From contig JBLDXI010000029.1 of assembly GCA_047495785.1 (NCBI GenBank), positions 1,798,001-1,862,000 of the forward strand: DNA of 64,000 nucleotides, in the 5' to 3' direction. Position numbers and translations under genes: made by a program. The notes below the pieces were generated by a model. It was not told the DNA's origin and made no database searches. It saw only the letters and a program-made list of their open reading frames with translations. The DNA comes from Lepidodermella squamata. Its lineage: Eukaryota > Gastrotricha. Below, piece after piece: positions 35,591 through 47,529 of this stretch (its first letter is position 1; every line of letters starts with the position of its first letter).

Positions 35591-38500
35591 TTTTGACTTC
35601 TTCAATGGTCGACGAGGTGATTAAAAGCGTCCTTAATGTCGATAGCTCCATGTCCTCCCCATCACCGGAGGATACAGAAGTTAGCAACTTACTGCTGTCT
35701 GTCAGCAGTTGTTCAAGTCTAGCTTCAAACCCGGCTCAAATGGCTCAACCTCAAGGGGCGAAGGTTCAGTTTGAGAAGGGACCTACATCCCTATTAGCAG
35801 CTCCCGCAGCTGAGCCTCAAATTGAACGGGCTGATGTTGTAGCTGTTCAAGCTCAAACTGTTCAACAACCCGTCGAACCGCAGAAGAAGAAGCTAGAAGA
35901 AGTTCCGCCTAAACCGAAAGATTCGCCGCCAAAGCCGAAAGACTCGCCGAAAAAGCAGCAGGAAGAGCAAAGGAAGAAAGATGCGCCAAAACCTCCAAAG
36001 CTACCCAACCCTCCGAAACCATATGATCCCGCGTCGGAACAACTCAACATTGAGACAAATATGAAAGAGCCTCCTTTGCCTCAAATATCACCTCAGCCTC
36101 AAAACTCCCCGTCCACGAAGCAAGAACGTCTCGCTAATCTCGCGCAGAGGTTTTGTTTTTGATTGGGTTAAGGTTTGATTTTTCACTGATTTTTCTAGGT
36201 GTAAAAGTGAGGTAGTGCCTGGAAGTTTGCCGCCGATAGTTCCTATTCCAGGGACACTGCCTCCGTTGTCCAGCGTTGAGACGCGTTTCAGCCCAGGCGC
36301 GTCCTTGCATACGCCTAACTCGGCCTTCACGCCGATCTTAGGCGGAGGCCGGAGCCGCGAGTCGTCGCAAACTCGCGACCATAACAAACCTCGCGCTTCT
36401 CTTCCTAACGACGAAATAACCCTAGGTGACAGGTACCAATCTTACCTATTAGTGCGCCTCCAGTCTAACAACTTATCCCCCGGTGATTTTAGTGCTAACA
36501 CTGCGCCGGACCCGCAGGCGATTGTGTCGCCGCGCAGCGTGCGCGTGACTTACAAAACCGACACCGGCCACTACCAGCCTAACATGGCCACGTCGATAAC
36601 CAGCGTGCACCAGGACCACGTCAGCCCAGCTGGGCCTGATTCGATTGTCGAGAAGTCGGCAATGTTGGCAACTGGCGTTTCAATGCCATCCTACGCTACG
36701 CTACTGGCAGATAGCAAGACCCCATCTGCTCCGAGGGCGTCAGCTTTCAGCTCAGTGTCAAGCTCTTCAACGACACCGCCTGCAACCCTTAACCCGCCCA
36801 AGGCGTAAGTTTTTATAGCGTGATTTTAATTGGTAAGCCACGAAGTAAGCTACGAGCTTTAGGAACCCAGTCTAATAACTAGAACCCAGTGAGGAAGTTA
36901 AAATAATGACAGATGCATGGAAAATGAGACATGGGGATCATAAAGTTGACTCTCGAGTCTCAAATTTTTCGATTATCAGAAATTTGATGTAAGACCCCAT
37001 TGTAAAATTACTGCCCAGAATTACAAAGCGTGACTTGTGTAGTAACTATAGGTGACTTATAGAACATATTGTTCTCGCAGGCCTCAAGTGAAGCCCCTGA
37101 TGTTTTCTGTTTATTTTCAATGGGCTTTGCTGTTCGGATATCAACCTGAATCAAACTAGAGTTGAATCATTGAAACTCCGGGTTTCAGTTCTTGAGCATT
37201 TGTCCGACTTCGACTTCCTTGTGTTTGTGATTGTGAGATGGGAATCTTCCGCTCGCTGATTGGTCAGTTGGTCGTCTCCATGGCCCCGCCATGCTACACG
37301 AATCGCGCCATCAAATTCTTGCTGTTTTAATTTTGTGAAGGGCAATCCAACTACTACGTCCATTCATGAAATTATTGTCTTCGCAACATTTATTGAATCT
37401 CACGATTTATGTAGGAAGGCGAAGTCATGGAGACGACCAACTGACCAATCAGCAAGCAGAAGTTCTCCTATTTACTATCCTAAACACGATTTTGGCCTCA
37501 TTTATCCTCAGTGGGCAGCTGAATTTTGTCTTCCAAGTTCTTGGATGCTATCAATAGTTTATCAACGAGGTTGCACTTTGTAACAATGTGATACGAAATA
37601 TGTTTAAGAGGTACTCGGAACAGTTGACATTCCCATATAAGGACTTATGAGTGTGACTTGTAAGGAATCCTCGGTCATGAATCATCCATGCAAAGTTAAT
37701 CACGTATGATATCGAGCAATGACAAGGGTTATGGGTGCCAAATCTTTAGAACATACCATGTTTACTTAGGCCTACTCATAGCTCAAGCGTCATGAACACC
37801 CCGAATATTAGTGTTTGCGGCCCTACTAATAGACGATGTCACAAGGAGTGGTTTTTTCTACCTAGTCAGTAGCTGGGCTTGATGTTTAATAGGGTTGAAT
37901 CACTATTAGCATTGTTTGTTTGTTTTGCAAAAAATACAATAACCTGCCGCAGACGAAACGTGCGCGGATCATCGATGCAGCCATACCACCTTTACGAGCC
38001 AGAAGAAAGGCCAAATTATCTACTGAGCACACGAGCGCCCTCAATGAACCGAAGCACCTCACCACAGCCAGCCTACTCGCGAACCCTGACCAGCCAATAC
38101 GGCGGCGCCAGGGACTACACGAAGCCGAAATCTCGCGAGAACTTCTACAACCCCGGTCCGTCGGAGCGAGATCGATTGCCGCACTACAAAAGCGATTTGC
38201 TGAGGGATGCCGCGGAAATGGGCGCCTACGTAGGCCGCGCTAGGGCCTGTCGATCGGTCACCAGCTCGCCGACCCCGTCGAGTGCTGCGGCTACGGCAGC
38301 CTACTACGCGCAACCTCTTCACGCGTCGGCCTACATCCCGAGCTCGACGAGCTACACGCCGATGTCGTCGACGTACTCGCCAGCTCTTGGACGATCAGTG
38401 TTGGTTGACAAGAAAAAAATCAAACGAACTGTTTATGTTGTTGCTTGATTAACCCATGCGTGATTGATTAGACAAACGCCTCGAATTTGCATGCAGCTCG

Positions 38501-38786
38501 CACTTTCACTTCGGTTGCTTTTATATATTCAAGAGACCGGTTACACTTCTGTAAGCTAATTCCACTGTGTTATGATGTCGATTGCAGGTTGACACCAACA
38601 GGCGGCCTCGTCGCCTCTCGGCCATCGCCAACAGCCGGCCTGTCGTCGGTCGCGCTGCTCGGCCGGCCGCTCGGCCTCTACAGCACAAGCAGCAGCGACT
38701 ATCCATCCTCGACGAGCTCAATCAAGTCATCCGCCTACAAGCCATCGACGCCGTCTTCAATATCGCGGCACAGTAGCCAAATGTGA
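35591..38786 (+). CDS. Disordered Ser/Pro/Lys-rich coding exons, possibly the long C-terminal tail of the K+ channel
   Basis: Three exons are well defined: 35591-36149, 36199-36804 and 37953 to at most 38448. A fourth at 38588-38786 is probable. The first three join in frame (CAGAG/gttttg to ttctag; AAGGC/gtaagt to ccgcag). The product is low-complexity: KPKDSPPKPKDSP-type repeats, then Ser/Pro/Tyr-rich sequence with SxTYSPALGR-like pieces, and no folded domain I recognise. The first exon begins at an acceptor (atttacag) and is open from its first base. Its frame matches the 34808 donor of the K+ channel, so a fused product of about 1000 residues is possible. If instead it is a separate gene, an internal ATG at 35605 would serve. 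Which end is used (VYVVA stop at 38448 or the 38588 exon) is unclear. An aataaa lies near 39124. Confidence 0.65.
37246..37463. repeat. Foldback element in the disordered-gene intron
   Basis: Arms 37246-37283 and 37424-37463 are inverted copies with few mismatches; the shared core is GATTGGTCAGTTGGTCGTCT facing AGACGACCAACTGACCAATC. The spacer is about 140 bp and non-coding. The form is that of a short non-autonomous inverted-repeat element. Confidence 0.8.
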
Positions 38787-39394
38787 ACTTGTAGATGATG
38801 TGCATATATCACGTTTCCTTTTTCCTATGTATCAATGTTCCATTTAAGTATCATCCGTCCTTTTCAAACTAACTACTACGACTTTTGTACGTACATCTCC
38901 CGATGTTATAATTTAAGCTAGTTTTAGCCTGTAGAGAACTTGTGTTATTTATTTATATCACTTTTTCTGCGATTTCATACTAGAGGGCAGTTGATATAGG
39001 CGTCTTTTTATGCTCGTTTAAGCCGTCCAAGCCGTGTCGCAATTTTTTGAAGAACCAATAATGCGATCATTTCTGCGTGATCGGTGGTGCTGCATTTGAA
39101 CTTATTGTATAAATGATATTCAAATAAATGTTGGGATACCGAGTGATAACCAGGTCGGTCTGTGTCTGACATGAAATCCTAACCTGAGAGCTCGTAAAAT
39201 TCCTGAGTTCAGAAAACTGTTCCTTTAGAACTTAATTTTGGAACGAGCGGAGTGGTTTTTCGAAAGGTGCGTCCCTAATTTTTTGTTATCCCTAATGCCA
39301 ACACGATAGACCTTCATATTACAAGTATTCGCGCTATGAGCACTCAGTTTACGAATTTTACTTCATCCTATAGAGCCGATATCGATTCCAAATA

Positions 39395-39460
39395 TCGATT
39401 TTACAAATCAGTGATTTTTCGGATATCAGCCGTCATGGAAGCCAACATCGATAATTTCTC
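39395..39460. repeat. Dispersed repeat, second copy
   Basis: The sequence ATCGATTTTACAAATCAGTG followed by ATCAG, TGGA and GCCAACAT-like words also occurs at about 6594-6655 in the same orientation. It is non-coding in both places. A small mobile element or decayed repeat family is likely. Confidence 0.6.
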
Positions 39461-39529
39461 TACGTAGCTTACGTAGTACCATGTAGCTAAAATAAAAATA
39501 AAATAAAAATCGCAAATAATCTAAAAACA

Positions 39530-39760
39530 TTTAGTGCCAGGACGCTTAAATTTAGTGCTGGAACTTCATTTTTAGTGGTGGAATTATTTGGACCCATATT
39601 ATACTAAAGAAAGGGTGTAAATTTTTCTACCATCAATTTTGGGACTTTCACCAGGAAAATTCAAATTTCACCATCAATTTCGGGTTTTCTACCATCAAAT
39701 TAGAGCTTTCGCCAGCGAAATGGAAACCGTCATCAACTCAGGTACTTTTGCCAACAATAA
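39530..39760. repeat. Short degenerate repeats (TTTAGTG and CCATCAATTT words)
   Basis: TTTAGTGCCAGGA, TTTAGTGCTGGAA and TTTAGTGGTGGAA occur in a row, followed by several CTACCATCAATTTYGGG and TTCACCA units. It reads as a decaying minisatellite. Confidence 0.6.
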
Positions 39761-39992
39761 GGATTTTTTTCTTATTTTTTCTATTAATTTAAATTTTCTA
39801 AATTAAATTTAAAATTATTATATATTGATTGGATTCTCTATTAATTAAAAAATCATCTTTGATTAAGCGGATAGTACAGGATATTTGAACCATCTTAGCG
39901 AGGCGAAGTTATTCGTGCAGTCTCCGTTGCTATGGAATGAGTCTCAAACGTTAACCATCTTATTATTAGAGTGTTTTTCGTTCCGTTCAACA

Positions 39993-42674
39993 ATGGGAAA
40001 AATAATATTATTTCCAGCCGCACACCATGGTTAGTTTTTCACATCTCCATGAAAAATGAATAAAGCCTAAGTGAAGCAGCTCATACCACATAAACTATAC
40101 TACGCTTTGCCTTGGTCGACACGTGCGCATGTAGACTCGGGCTTGTTATGCCTACTACCACTACTACGACAACATCACTTCCCAACATGCTGCCTAATTA
40201 AAAAAGTCTTGGAGAAGAAACGTCACGAATTAATGCTCAATACTTTCATTATTCGGGACATTTGCGCAGTTTTGGTAGGTCAATTGCCGAAAATTATTCA
40301 GGTCATTGAACAACTGAATCATTTTAATAGATAACACTGGTTTTGTGCTTTACCTATTTAACCCTGGCTCAAAGCGGGGAAACGAACTCTAGACCTCGAG
40401 CAACCGTCAAAGTTGGCCAGAGTAACCATAATCATAATTATCGATATTTTTTTATTATTTTATTACGCCTTTATTATAGAGTGTAACCCTAGAGAAAGGC
40501 GGCAGTGCGGGCTGAATGTCCGCTGCGCCCTGGCGCCTGGGTGCAATTTAGGCATCTGCAAGTGCATCTCGGGTGATTACAGGCCGGTGAACGATTTCGA
40601 CTGTGAGCAGGTGCTCCGTGAGGGTGAGCCATGCAGCGGGACGGACCGCGAGAGAAGACTCATGCCGCAAGGCGCAAATTGTGAAGCCATTAGCAGAAAG
40701 GTCACCTGCTTCAGCCGATTCGAAAGAGTAAGTTATTGAATATCTAATAAATGTATTATTTATTACGAAAATATAGAAAATCGATTTATTCAAATTTTAT
40801 TCAAGCCTATTTAAACTATTTTTTCCTCTAAAAATTATTTTCAAAAAAAAAATCAAATTATTTCCTCGAATTTCTAATTAAAAAATCCGCCTAACGACTA
40901 AGCCGCCCTTGACACTCCAGTCGCGACAACTCCGCACGGACAACTCCGCAAAATGAAATTAAAATTAATTAATTAATTATTTTGGCAACGACAACTCCGC
41001 AAGAGCCAAACTCATTCACATTTTTAAATTTTATTTAATTAATTGAAAAAAAATTTTAACGTCAACTCCGCAAATGACCATTTCAGATAACGACAAGTCC
41101 GTAAAATATTTATTTTTGCTTATTTGATTGATCTTTCGACTCCACGAGGCTACTTGAATTTGCTGAATCTAAAGCGATTTATAGTAAGAGTAAGATGGTT
41201 GTTAGGGTTTGCATTAGGTTTATGGTTTGGAATGGTTCGTTTTCGATTATTAAATAATTAATTTTGCGTAGGTATCGTTATCTGAGTTTGGCTATTGCGG
41301 AGTTGTCGTTGCCAAAATAATTAATTAATTAATTTTAAATTCATTTTGCGGAGTTGTCCGTGCGGAGTTGTCGCAATCTGTATTGACGCTGCGGTTTAGT
41401 CGTAGAACCAAAAAATCAGCTTATTAATTTATTCCGAAAATATTAAAACCATAATTTTAATTTATCAATTTTTTTCTAATTTTTTAATTACCTGATCTCT
41501 CAAACAAATTTATTCGATTTTTTCTAATTTTTTGGCTTCGATTCAAGACTGTGGATGGAATTTGCAAGCTGCAAAATGTAACCAGGGTCCTACTAAATTC
41601 GCCTTGCGATGATAAGCCACCTGGGTACTGCCCCTTTGATAAGGGCCTGATTTGCGAGCAAGACGCGACTACCGTATCCCCTGCCTCTACTTCAGCGACT
41701 ACAAATGCGACTAGTACTTCAACCACAACAATAGCAATGAGCACACGCCGGAGAAGAACGACGACAAGCAGCACTGTGACTGTTGCCAACGCTACGACAA
41801 CTAGGCCTATCTCGACTACGACGAAAAAACTTCGAAAATGCGTTTGCCAAGAAAGTTTGACTGCTCAAGAGGACGGAACTTGCAGATTACGTAAGTCTGA
41901 TGGAAAGCATAAATTAGCAAAAAATTAAAAAAATTTCAAGAAAATCTTTTTCAATTTTAATTTCAAAATTTCAACAATTTCAAAAATAAATATAACTTTC
42001 GTTTAATTTTCTAATTTAGCAAGGCATAATGATAAGTGCTTATTTGACATCGACTGCATCAACCCGTTTGACCCGAAAACCCGCGACGCCATGGTGTGTT
42101 CACGCGTCACGCGCCGCTGCGTTTGCAACTTCAACCACAACTACTACGAGGTCGGCTATATGACGGCCGATTTCACTGGACGCGAAAATTACGAAGTCAA
42201 GTGCTACGCGCGGTTCAATACCACAAAGGCGCGACAAAGTAAGGCTTTAATTGATCGAATTTTTATTTTTCCGGTGCTAATTTGTCTCATAGATGAGGGA
42301 TGCATGGACGGCTCTTTGGTCGGCATCATTACAGGCGCCGCTTTTTGCGCAGAAGGGACAATGTGCACGCGTAATAAAAAATTCGAATATTTTTTTCTGA
42401 AAACTATTGTTTCTATATCAAACAGAGTGTCCAGAGGATGGCGATCAGCCGTTATCGATATGCCGCAAAATGGCTGAGAAAAATGAAGACTCGGCTGGGT
42501 ATAATAGCTAAGAAATCAATTTGTCCCTTTCTAATTTTATCAAATTTATTCAGTGTTGAACTCAGCCTGAAACAAGCGACGTGGACTTCGGCTGCTGCCT
42601 GGATTTTATTAGCTCGACTTATATTATTGAGAGACACTGGCTTATCAATTGCTCTGAAATTTAACATTTTTTAG
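39993..42674 (+). CDS. EB-module-like cysteine-rich protein D with Thr-rich spacer
   Basis: Supported exons are 40480-40727, 41548-41890, 42020-42238, 42293-42370, 42426-42498 and 42554-42674, all in consistent phase. The first of these opens ECNPRERRQCG and holds the EB-like module (CGLNVRCALAPGCNLGICKC, then DYRPVNDFDCE). The second has a Ser/Thr-rich, mucin-like spacer ending in a basic patch (STRRRRTTTSS) between cysteine blocks. The last ends in a hydrophobic stretch (AAAWILLARLILL). The signal-peptide exon is not settled; 39993-40029 is a candidate with matching phase 1 and a gttagt donor but encodes only a short hydrophobic start. The first large intron carries a foldback element (40894-41403). 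Function is unknown; it is a secreted or anchored sister of genes A-C, E and F. Confidence 0.7.
40894..41403. repeat. MITE-like foldback with ACAACTCCGCA motifs
   Basis: Arms 40894-41014 and 41283-41403 are about 120 bp inverted repeats with high identity. Each carries three copies of a word like CGACAACTCCGCA or GGACAACTCCGCA, and a shared AATTAATTAATTATTTTGGC stretch. The spacer contains further diverged copies (GTCAACTCCGCAAATG, CGACAAGTCCG). The unit is 510 bp, non-coding, and lies wholly within an intron of gene D. I could not fix a target-site duplication. Confidence 0.85.
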
Positions 42675-43410
42675 CTTTGGGGTGAAAAAATAAAAATGGT
42701 CCTTTCTTGAATAAAATTGATTTTTTTCATGAAACGTGTCATCGAGCTTATCTATAGCCAATTCCGATTTTAAATGTAGTTTGAAATCTCAGAGGACAAA
42801 CAATTCCTATATACTTATATGTGGGATGAATGAACAATTTTCGCCTCGCTGAAGTCGATGACCAATGGCTATAAAGAGCCGCGGCTTGTTTATTTATTGT
42901 TCATTGTCTCCGAAATGACTATGTTGTACAGCCGCTTCATAATTTTATTGGCCGTGTCCCGCCCTAATTTTCAATGAAATTTATTCATAAAAATAACATC
43001 TTTCAGCTTTCAGCCATCTTATATCCATTCTCACTATATGGTATAAAGTATGTAGAATGAGTTATTCTTTTTGCGAAACAGGGACTTATTCTGAGATAAT
43101 TATCATCTTTTAGATGTATGTGTGTATTTTATTGCCGTGTCGCGCTGTCATTTTTTATGCGCGCCTCGCCGCCCTCTTCACCTGTTACCCATTTTACGCG
43201 TTCACTGCTCGATTATCACGCATCGCAAACCAACAGAGTTTCACCCCCAGTCTTCTAGCCTTTATTCATAGCTGTAGGCGTTGAGCAGAATTCCCCACGT
43301 CACAGATTCTCGCAAAAATTTAATGGATACAATCTTACTACAATTAACGCCCGTTGTCCTCAATTGCTTTGCCATAAAATTCTTCATTTTATTAATTTAG
43401 GTCTTTCGCC
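42675..43410. other. Intergenic stretch between genes D and E
   Basis: AT-rich unique sequence, with aataaa-type signals for gene D just after its stop (near 42708). No open frame is convincing. Confidence 0.5.
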
Positions 43411-45506
43411 ATGGTTTTGACTGCAGCTTCTTTGCTATCATCAGTAAGCAAATCCGAAAAATTGCAAATTTTTGATTTATTGTTGCTATGTTTTTGCAGA
43501 TTTTTTTCTTATCCTTATCCAGCCAACATATCGCTGCGGTGAAGCAAATCGGTGCAGGTAAGAATAGCTTGAATTCAAACATTCAAACTTAGAGCTAGCC
43601 ATAGATAATAATAATTATTATCTATGGAGCTAGCCTTTGGAAGAAATCTCGCTCTAACGATATAGAGGAAAATGTCTATGTTACCCATAATTTTATTATC
43701 TAATTTCATAAGCTTTAGAAAATTTGATTAGGATTAGAATATTTTTTTTCTTAATTGTGCAATTCACTCCCAAGATTTTGGAAACTCGAACCTCCATCTT
43801 TTAAGGTCTACATTTGTCCATCTTTAAAATTAAGGGCCAACACTCAATTTCAAGTTGTTTCCTTACTTGTTCAAAAATAATAGTCGATATCACCATGGAA
43901 TTGATAGCAGATATTGACAAATTTTGATCTTAAATTTTTAGCACGCTGATATTGGAAAATCACTTTTTTAATCGATTATTTAAGTCGATATTGGCCCCAC
44001 GGGCTGAAATACAACTCGTTCACTGACCATTAATATCGAAAAATGTGTTTAATATCGAAGATCTATCAGCCGAGTCGAGAGGTCGAGAGATTTAGGTCAA
44101 AATGATTTTTTCCATTTTTCAGTATGCGAGCCGGCTAAAAACGAGTGCGGCGTTTACGCGGTGTGCTACGTTCCTTACAAATGCGGCAAGGGCCGGTGCA
44201 CATGCGTGTCGAACGACTACCGCCCGGTGCCGAAGCAAGGCAGCGATAACGAACTGCCATCCGTTTTCAACTGCTCCCGCCTGCTGCTAATCGGCGACCC
44301 GTGTTCACCAACCGAAACACGCCTCCTCAACGTTGACGCCGGTTTCGTTTGCGTCAACTCAACCGTGACGTGTCGGGCAAATTTTGAGCCCTTGGGAAAT
44401 AACGCCTGCCGGCCGAAAGCGAACATTCAAGGCTCAGGGGCTGTGTGTAACGACACTGTCATGTGTAACCCACTTGTTGGGCTGACCTGTAATTTCGCGC
44501 CGGGCAATGCAAGCGTGAAAACGTGCCAGTGCCGGCAGGGCATGAAAATCGCGAAAAATGCTGATAAATACCCGTTTAGCGAGATTTGTACATTTCGTAA
44601 GTTATAAATAATTTAAAATTTTAATAATTTATGATTGATAAATTAATTCAATTTAAGGCGTTTAAAATTTAAAATTTGAATTCATTGACCTATTTCTTTT
44701 TCTATTTTTTTTAGCTGAGACTGGGGAAGCGTGTGACACTACGCCGCAATGCGTCGCGCAATATAACAATGTTCAGGACAAGAGCGTGTGTTCAAAGGCG
44801 GGTGTATGCGAATGCAGCCCTGGCTACGTCACAGCGCCCTATCCGTCGAATATCAACGACCTAATTAGCCCGACATTCAAGAAACCGGCATCGGTTAAAA
44901 ATTACTGCGTCAAAGGTACCTAATATTTCTCGCCATTCAGCGTGCCTAAATTTTTTATCAATATTAATTTAAATAATTTGCATAATTTATGCATGAGCTA
45001 ATTTTTGGGGAAATTCAGTAAATTATTGTTATAATTTTTTTTATTTTTTCTATAAAATTCCGAGGTTATTTTTCAATTGGAAACATTATGAATATTTAAA
45101 ATTCACATTTATTGATGGTCGAATTTTCTAGAAAATAAGAAAATAATTTTTCATTTTTTTCAGCGAAACAAAGTCGGGCGAAGCAGGGTGAGAAATGCAC
45201 TTTGATCGGGCCAATGATGGGCAGTACATCGGCTGAAGCGACGCTATGTGAAGACAATTTTCTATGCTACAGCTGCCCGGAATTCGACGAAGAAAATGGC
45301 AACGAAGCGCTAAGGTCCGGAAAATGCTTCCCAGATTACGACATCGCCGTAGTAGCGAACAAGCAAATTTGTAAGATTTTCAAAATTTATTTCAGAATTT
45401 TTTAATTTTTCAATTTATTTTAGCAAACGAGTCCTGGCGAGTGAGATCTGATTTTATCGGCGTCCATTTGGCGATTGCGGCTTCTATTTTAGTCATTATT
45501 TTCTAA
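43411..45506 (+). CDS. EB-module-like cysteine-rich protein E
   Basis: Exons 43411-43443, 43500-43557, 44123-44596, 44715-44915, 45164-45370 and 45424-45506 keep frame throughout and give 351 residues. Exons 1-2 encode the signal peptide (MVLTAASLLSS then IFFLSLSSQHIAAV). Exon 3 holds the EB-like module (CEPAKNECGVYAVCYVPYKC, then GKGRCTC) plus GDPCSPTET and NACRPK blocks. Later exons add GEACDTTPQC, VCSKAGVCECSPGY and the recurrent YSCPEF block. The tail (IGVHLAIAASILVIIF) is hydrophobic and fits a GPI signal or anchor. All introns after the second exon are in phase 1. It has the same split signal peptide as genes A and B. Function is unknown; the extracellular surface is inferred. Confidence 0.83.
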
Positions 45507-45955
45507 TTGATTTTTTTGACGAATTTTGAGAACATAATTCCTAAGCTATCACGCAACGGCTATGCAGCTTTCTATATGCTATTTTTCATCTCAACACACG
45601 AAAAAATTGTTGTGCTGTTTATTGTGAAAATTATATTATTATACTTATTATAATGTTATTATTTTCTTGGTGATTTTTCGAGCCGTTGCCAACCGCGCCG
45701 CTCTATTTGTGTGCGCATTTCCTTAGCAACGCGTCTCGCCTGAATTTCTGAATCAACACACACACAAAAACCTTAAATACCTGTAAGAAGCCAACTTATA
45801 AGTATAGTAGCATTAATCATTCGAAGGCAAACCATACTGATCGACTAGCACTCGCAAGATATACCTAGTCGTTAATCTGTTGTTTATTACTATCAATTAT
45901 TATCGAACAGTTGAACCAAGAATAAAAAGTCAAACTTCCGGTGCTTGAAAACAAA

Positions 45956-47523
45956 ATGAACGCCTATTTTTGCTCGATTTTCGTCTATTTTTTCTCAACG
46001 ATTTCGCTCGCAACTGCTGCTAAGCCTTATTTTTCACGTGAGTTGCCAATTAATTCCAGCTAAATTTGGGTTATTTTTTCAAAAATTAAATTTTGGAGAT
46101 TTTTGAGATTTTTAAGCTGGATTTTTAATTTTAAAAAAAATCCAAAATTTCCAATTTTATGATTTTTTTTAACAGTTTGCTCGCCAGCTCAAGGCAACTC
46201 AGATTGTGGAATAAACGCCGTTTGCCACGCCTCTACTCGATGCCAATACGGCCGATGTCTATGCAAAAGCGACGAATACCGACCGTTCAAAATCGAAACG
46301 CGAAACGGCACCGTTTACGGCTCAGATTGCGCTAAACTTCTGCGACTCGACGACAACTGCACCGGCGATTTCCTCGACCAGCACCTCATCCATCGCGAAG
46401 CCGGTCATGCGTGCATTGATGGCACTGTCCAATGCCTGCCGCCTTATTTCGTTCGGGGATTAGGGAATACTTGTGTTTTTGAGCCGTCGCTGAAATCCTA
46501 TGACCAGCCATGCGAGCCGGCTCAAAATGTTACCTGCAACCCTGTTTTGGGCCTGGTTTGCGTTAATGATACTATAAAACAAGCATGTGGATGTCCGCCT
46601 TACCAACGATGGTATCGAGATAGAAGGTTCCACTTTGGAGCCGGATGTGGTTATCGTAAGTAAAATTTACCAATCATATTTTTTTTAAATGAAAAAAAGC
46701 CATTTCTAGCCATTTCAAATTTTTCAAAATCTGAGAAAACTGCACGATTTAAAAAATTGCGAAAATTGCGACTTAATTTTCAATTATTATTCAAAAATGA
46801 TGATAAAAACATTGAAATTTCATTAATTTTTTTTCGAAATTCAGCCGAGCATGACGATCGCTGTGACGGAGACGATCAGTGTTCTGCTTCGAGGACGTTC
46901 GCAGTGGGCGCCCCTCTTGCACCGATCGGAGCCTGCCGCGGCCCGCCATTCACATGCAGATGCAATTTACCTAGCTACGTGCCGCTAAATTACCTCATTG
47001 CTTGGGAGAACAACACCTGGGAACGACCTAAGACACTTTGCGTACCGAGTAAGAATTTAAATTTTAATTAAATTTTAATTTTAAATTTAATTTAAATTTA
47101 TAATTTCAGATATGCCCGTAAAATCGAGCTTAGGAGGAACTTGCTGGATAACGCCGCCGTTCATGCTTGAAGCCGGTCGAATAACGGCTAAATCGACGAT
47201 CATTTGCAAAGATGATCTAGTTTGCCTTTCATGCCCTGATTTCACGCCAGACATGACCAAACCTCTACCTAACGACGGCATGCCACTGCCTGGAATTTGC
47301 GTCAATTTAAATCCAAGCACATGTAAGCTGCTCTTTTATAATTTTTCAAAATTTTCAATTGTTCGATAATTTTATTTTAGCTGGTGCGATCTCTACGATC
47401 GGTAGTCGATATTGGCAGATATGGATGCTGAATTGTTTGGCGATTTTCATGATTTTATTGAATTCTACCAAGCCCATTATCGTCGTATATGATGATTTAG
47501 CTATCTCGTCACCTCTGGTCTGA
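45956..47523 (+). CDS. EB-module-like cysteine-rich protein F
   Basis: Exons 45956-46037, 46176-46655, 46845-47048, 47110-47322 and 47381-47523 are all joined in phase 1 and give 373 residues. The signal peptide is MNAYFCSIFVYFFSTISLAT, in one exon here rather than two. The EB-like module reads CSPAQGNSDCGINAVCHAST, then CQYGRCLC. Further blocks are YDQPCEPAQN, CNPVLGLVC, CDGDDQC, FTCRCNLPSYVPLNYL (compare NYTSVNYL in gene B) and LVCLSCPDF. The C-terminal region has a hydrophobic segment (WMLNCLAIFMILL) followed by a further 20-odd residues, so it may be a true membrane segment rather than a GPI signal. Gene E lies 450 bp upstream on the same strand. A local tandem origin of E and F is likely. 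Confidence 0.83.
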
Positions 47524-47529
47524 TATTAT

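Larger units (their letters stand above)
38790..39990. other. Intergenic stretch with short repeats
   Basis: It holds the probable 3' end of the disordered gene (aataaa near 39124), a dispersed repeat at 39395-39460, and a minisatellite-like block at 39530-39760. No coding frame is supported. Confidence 0.5.
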
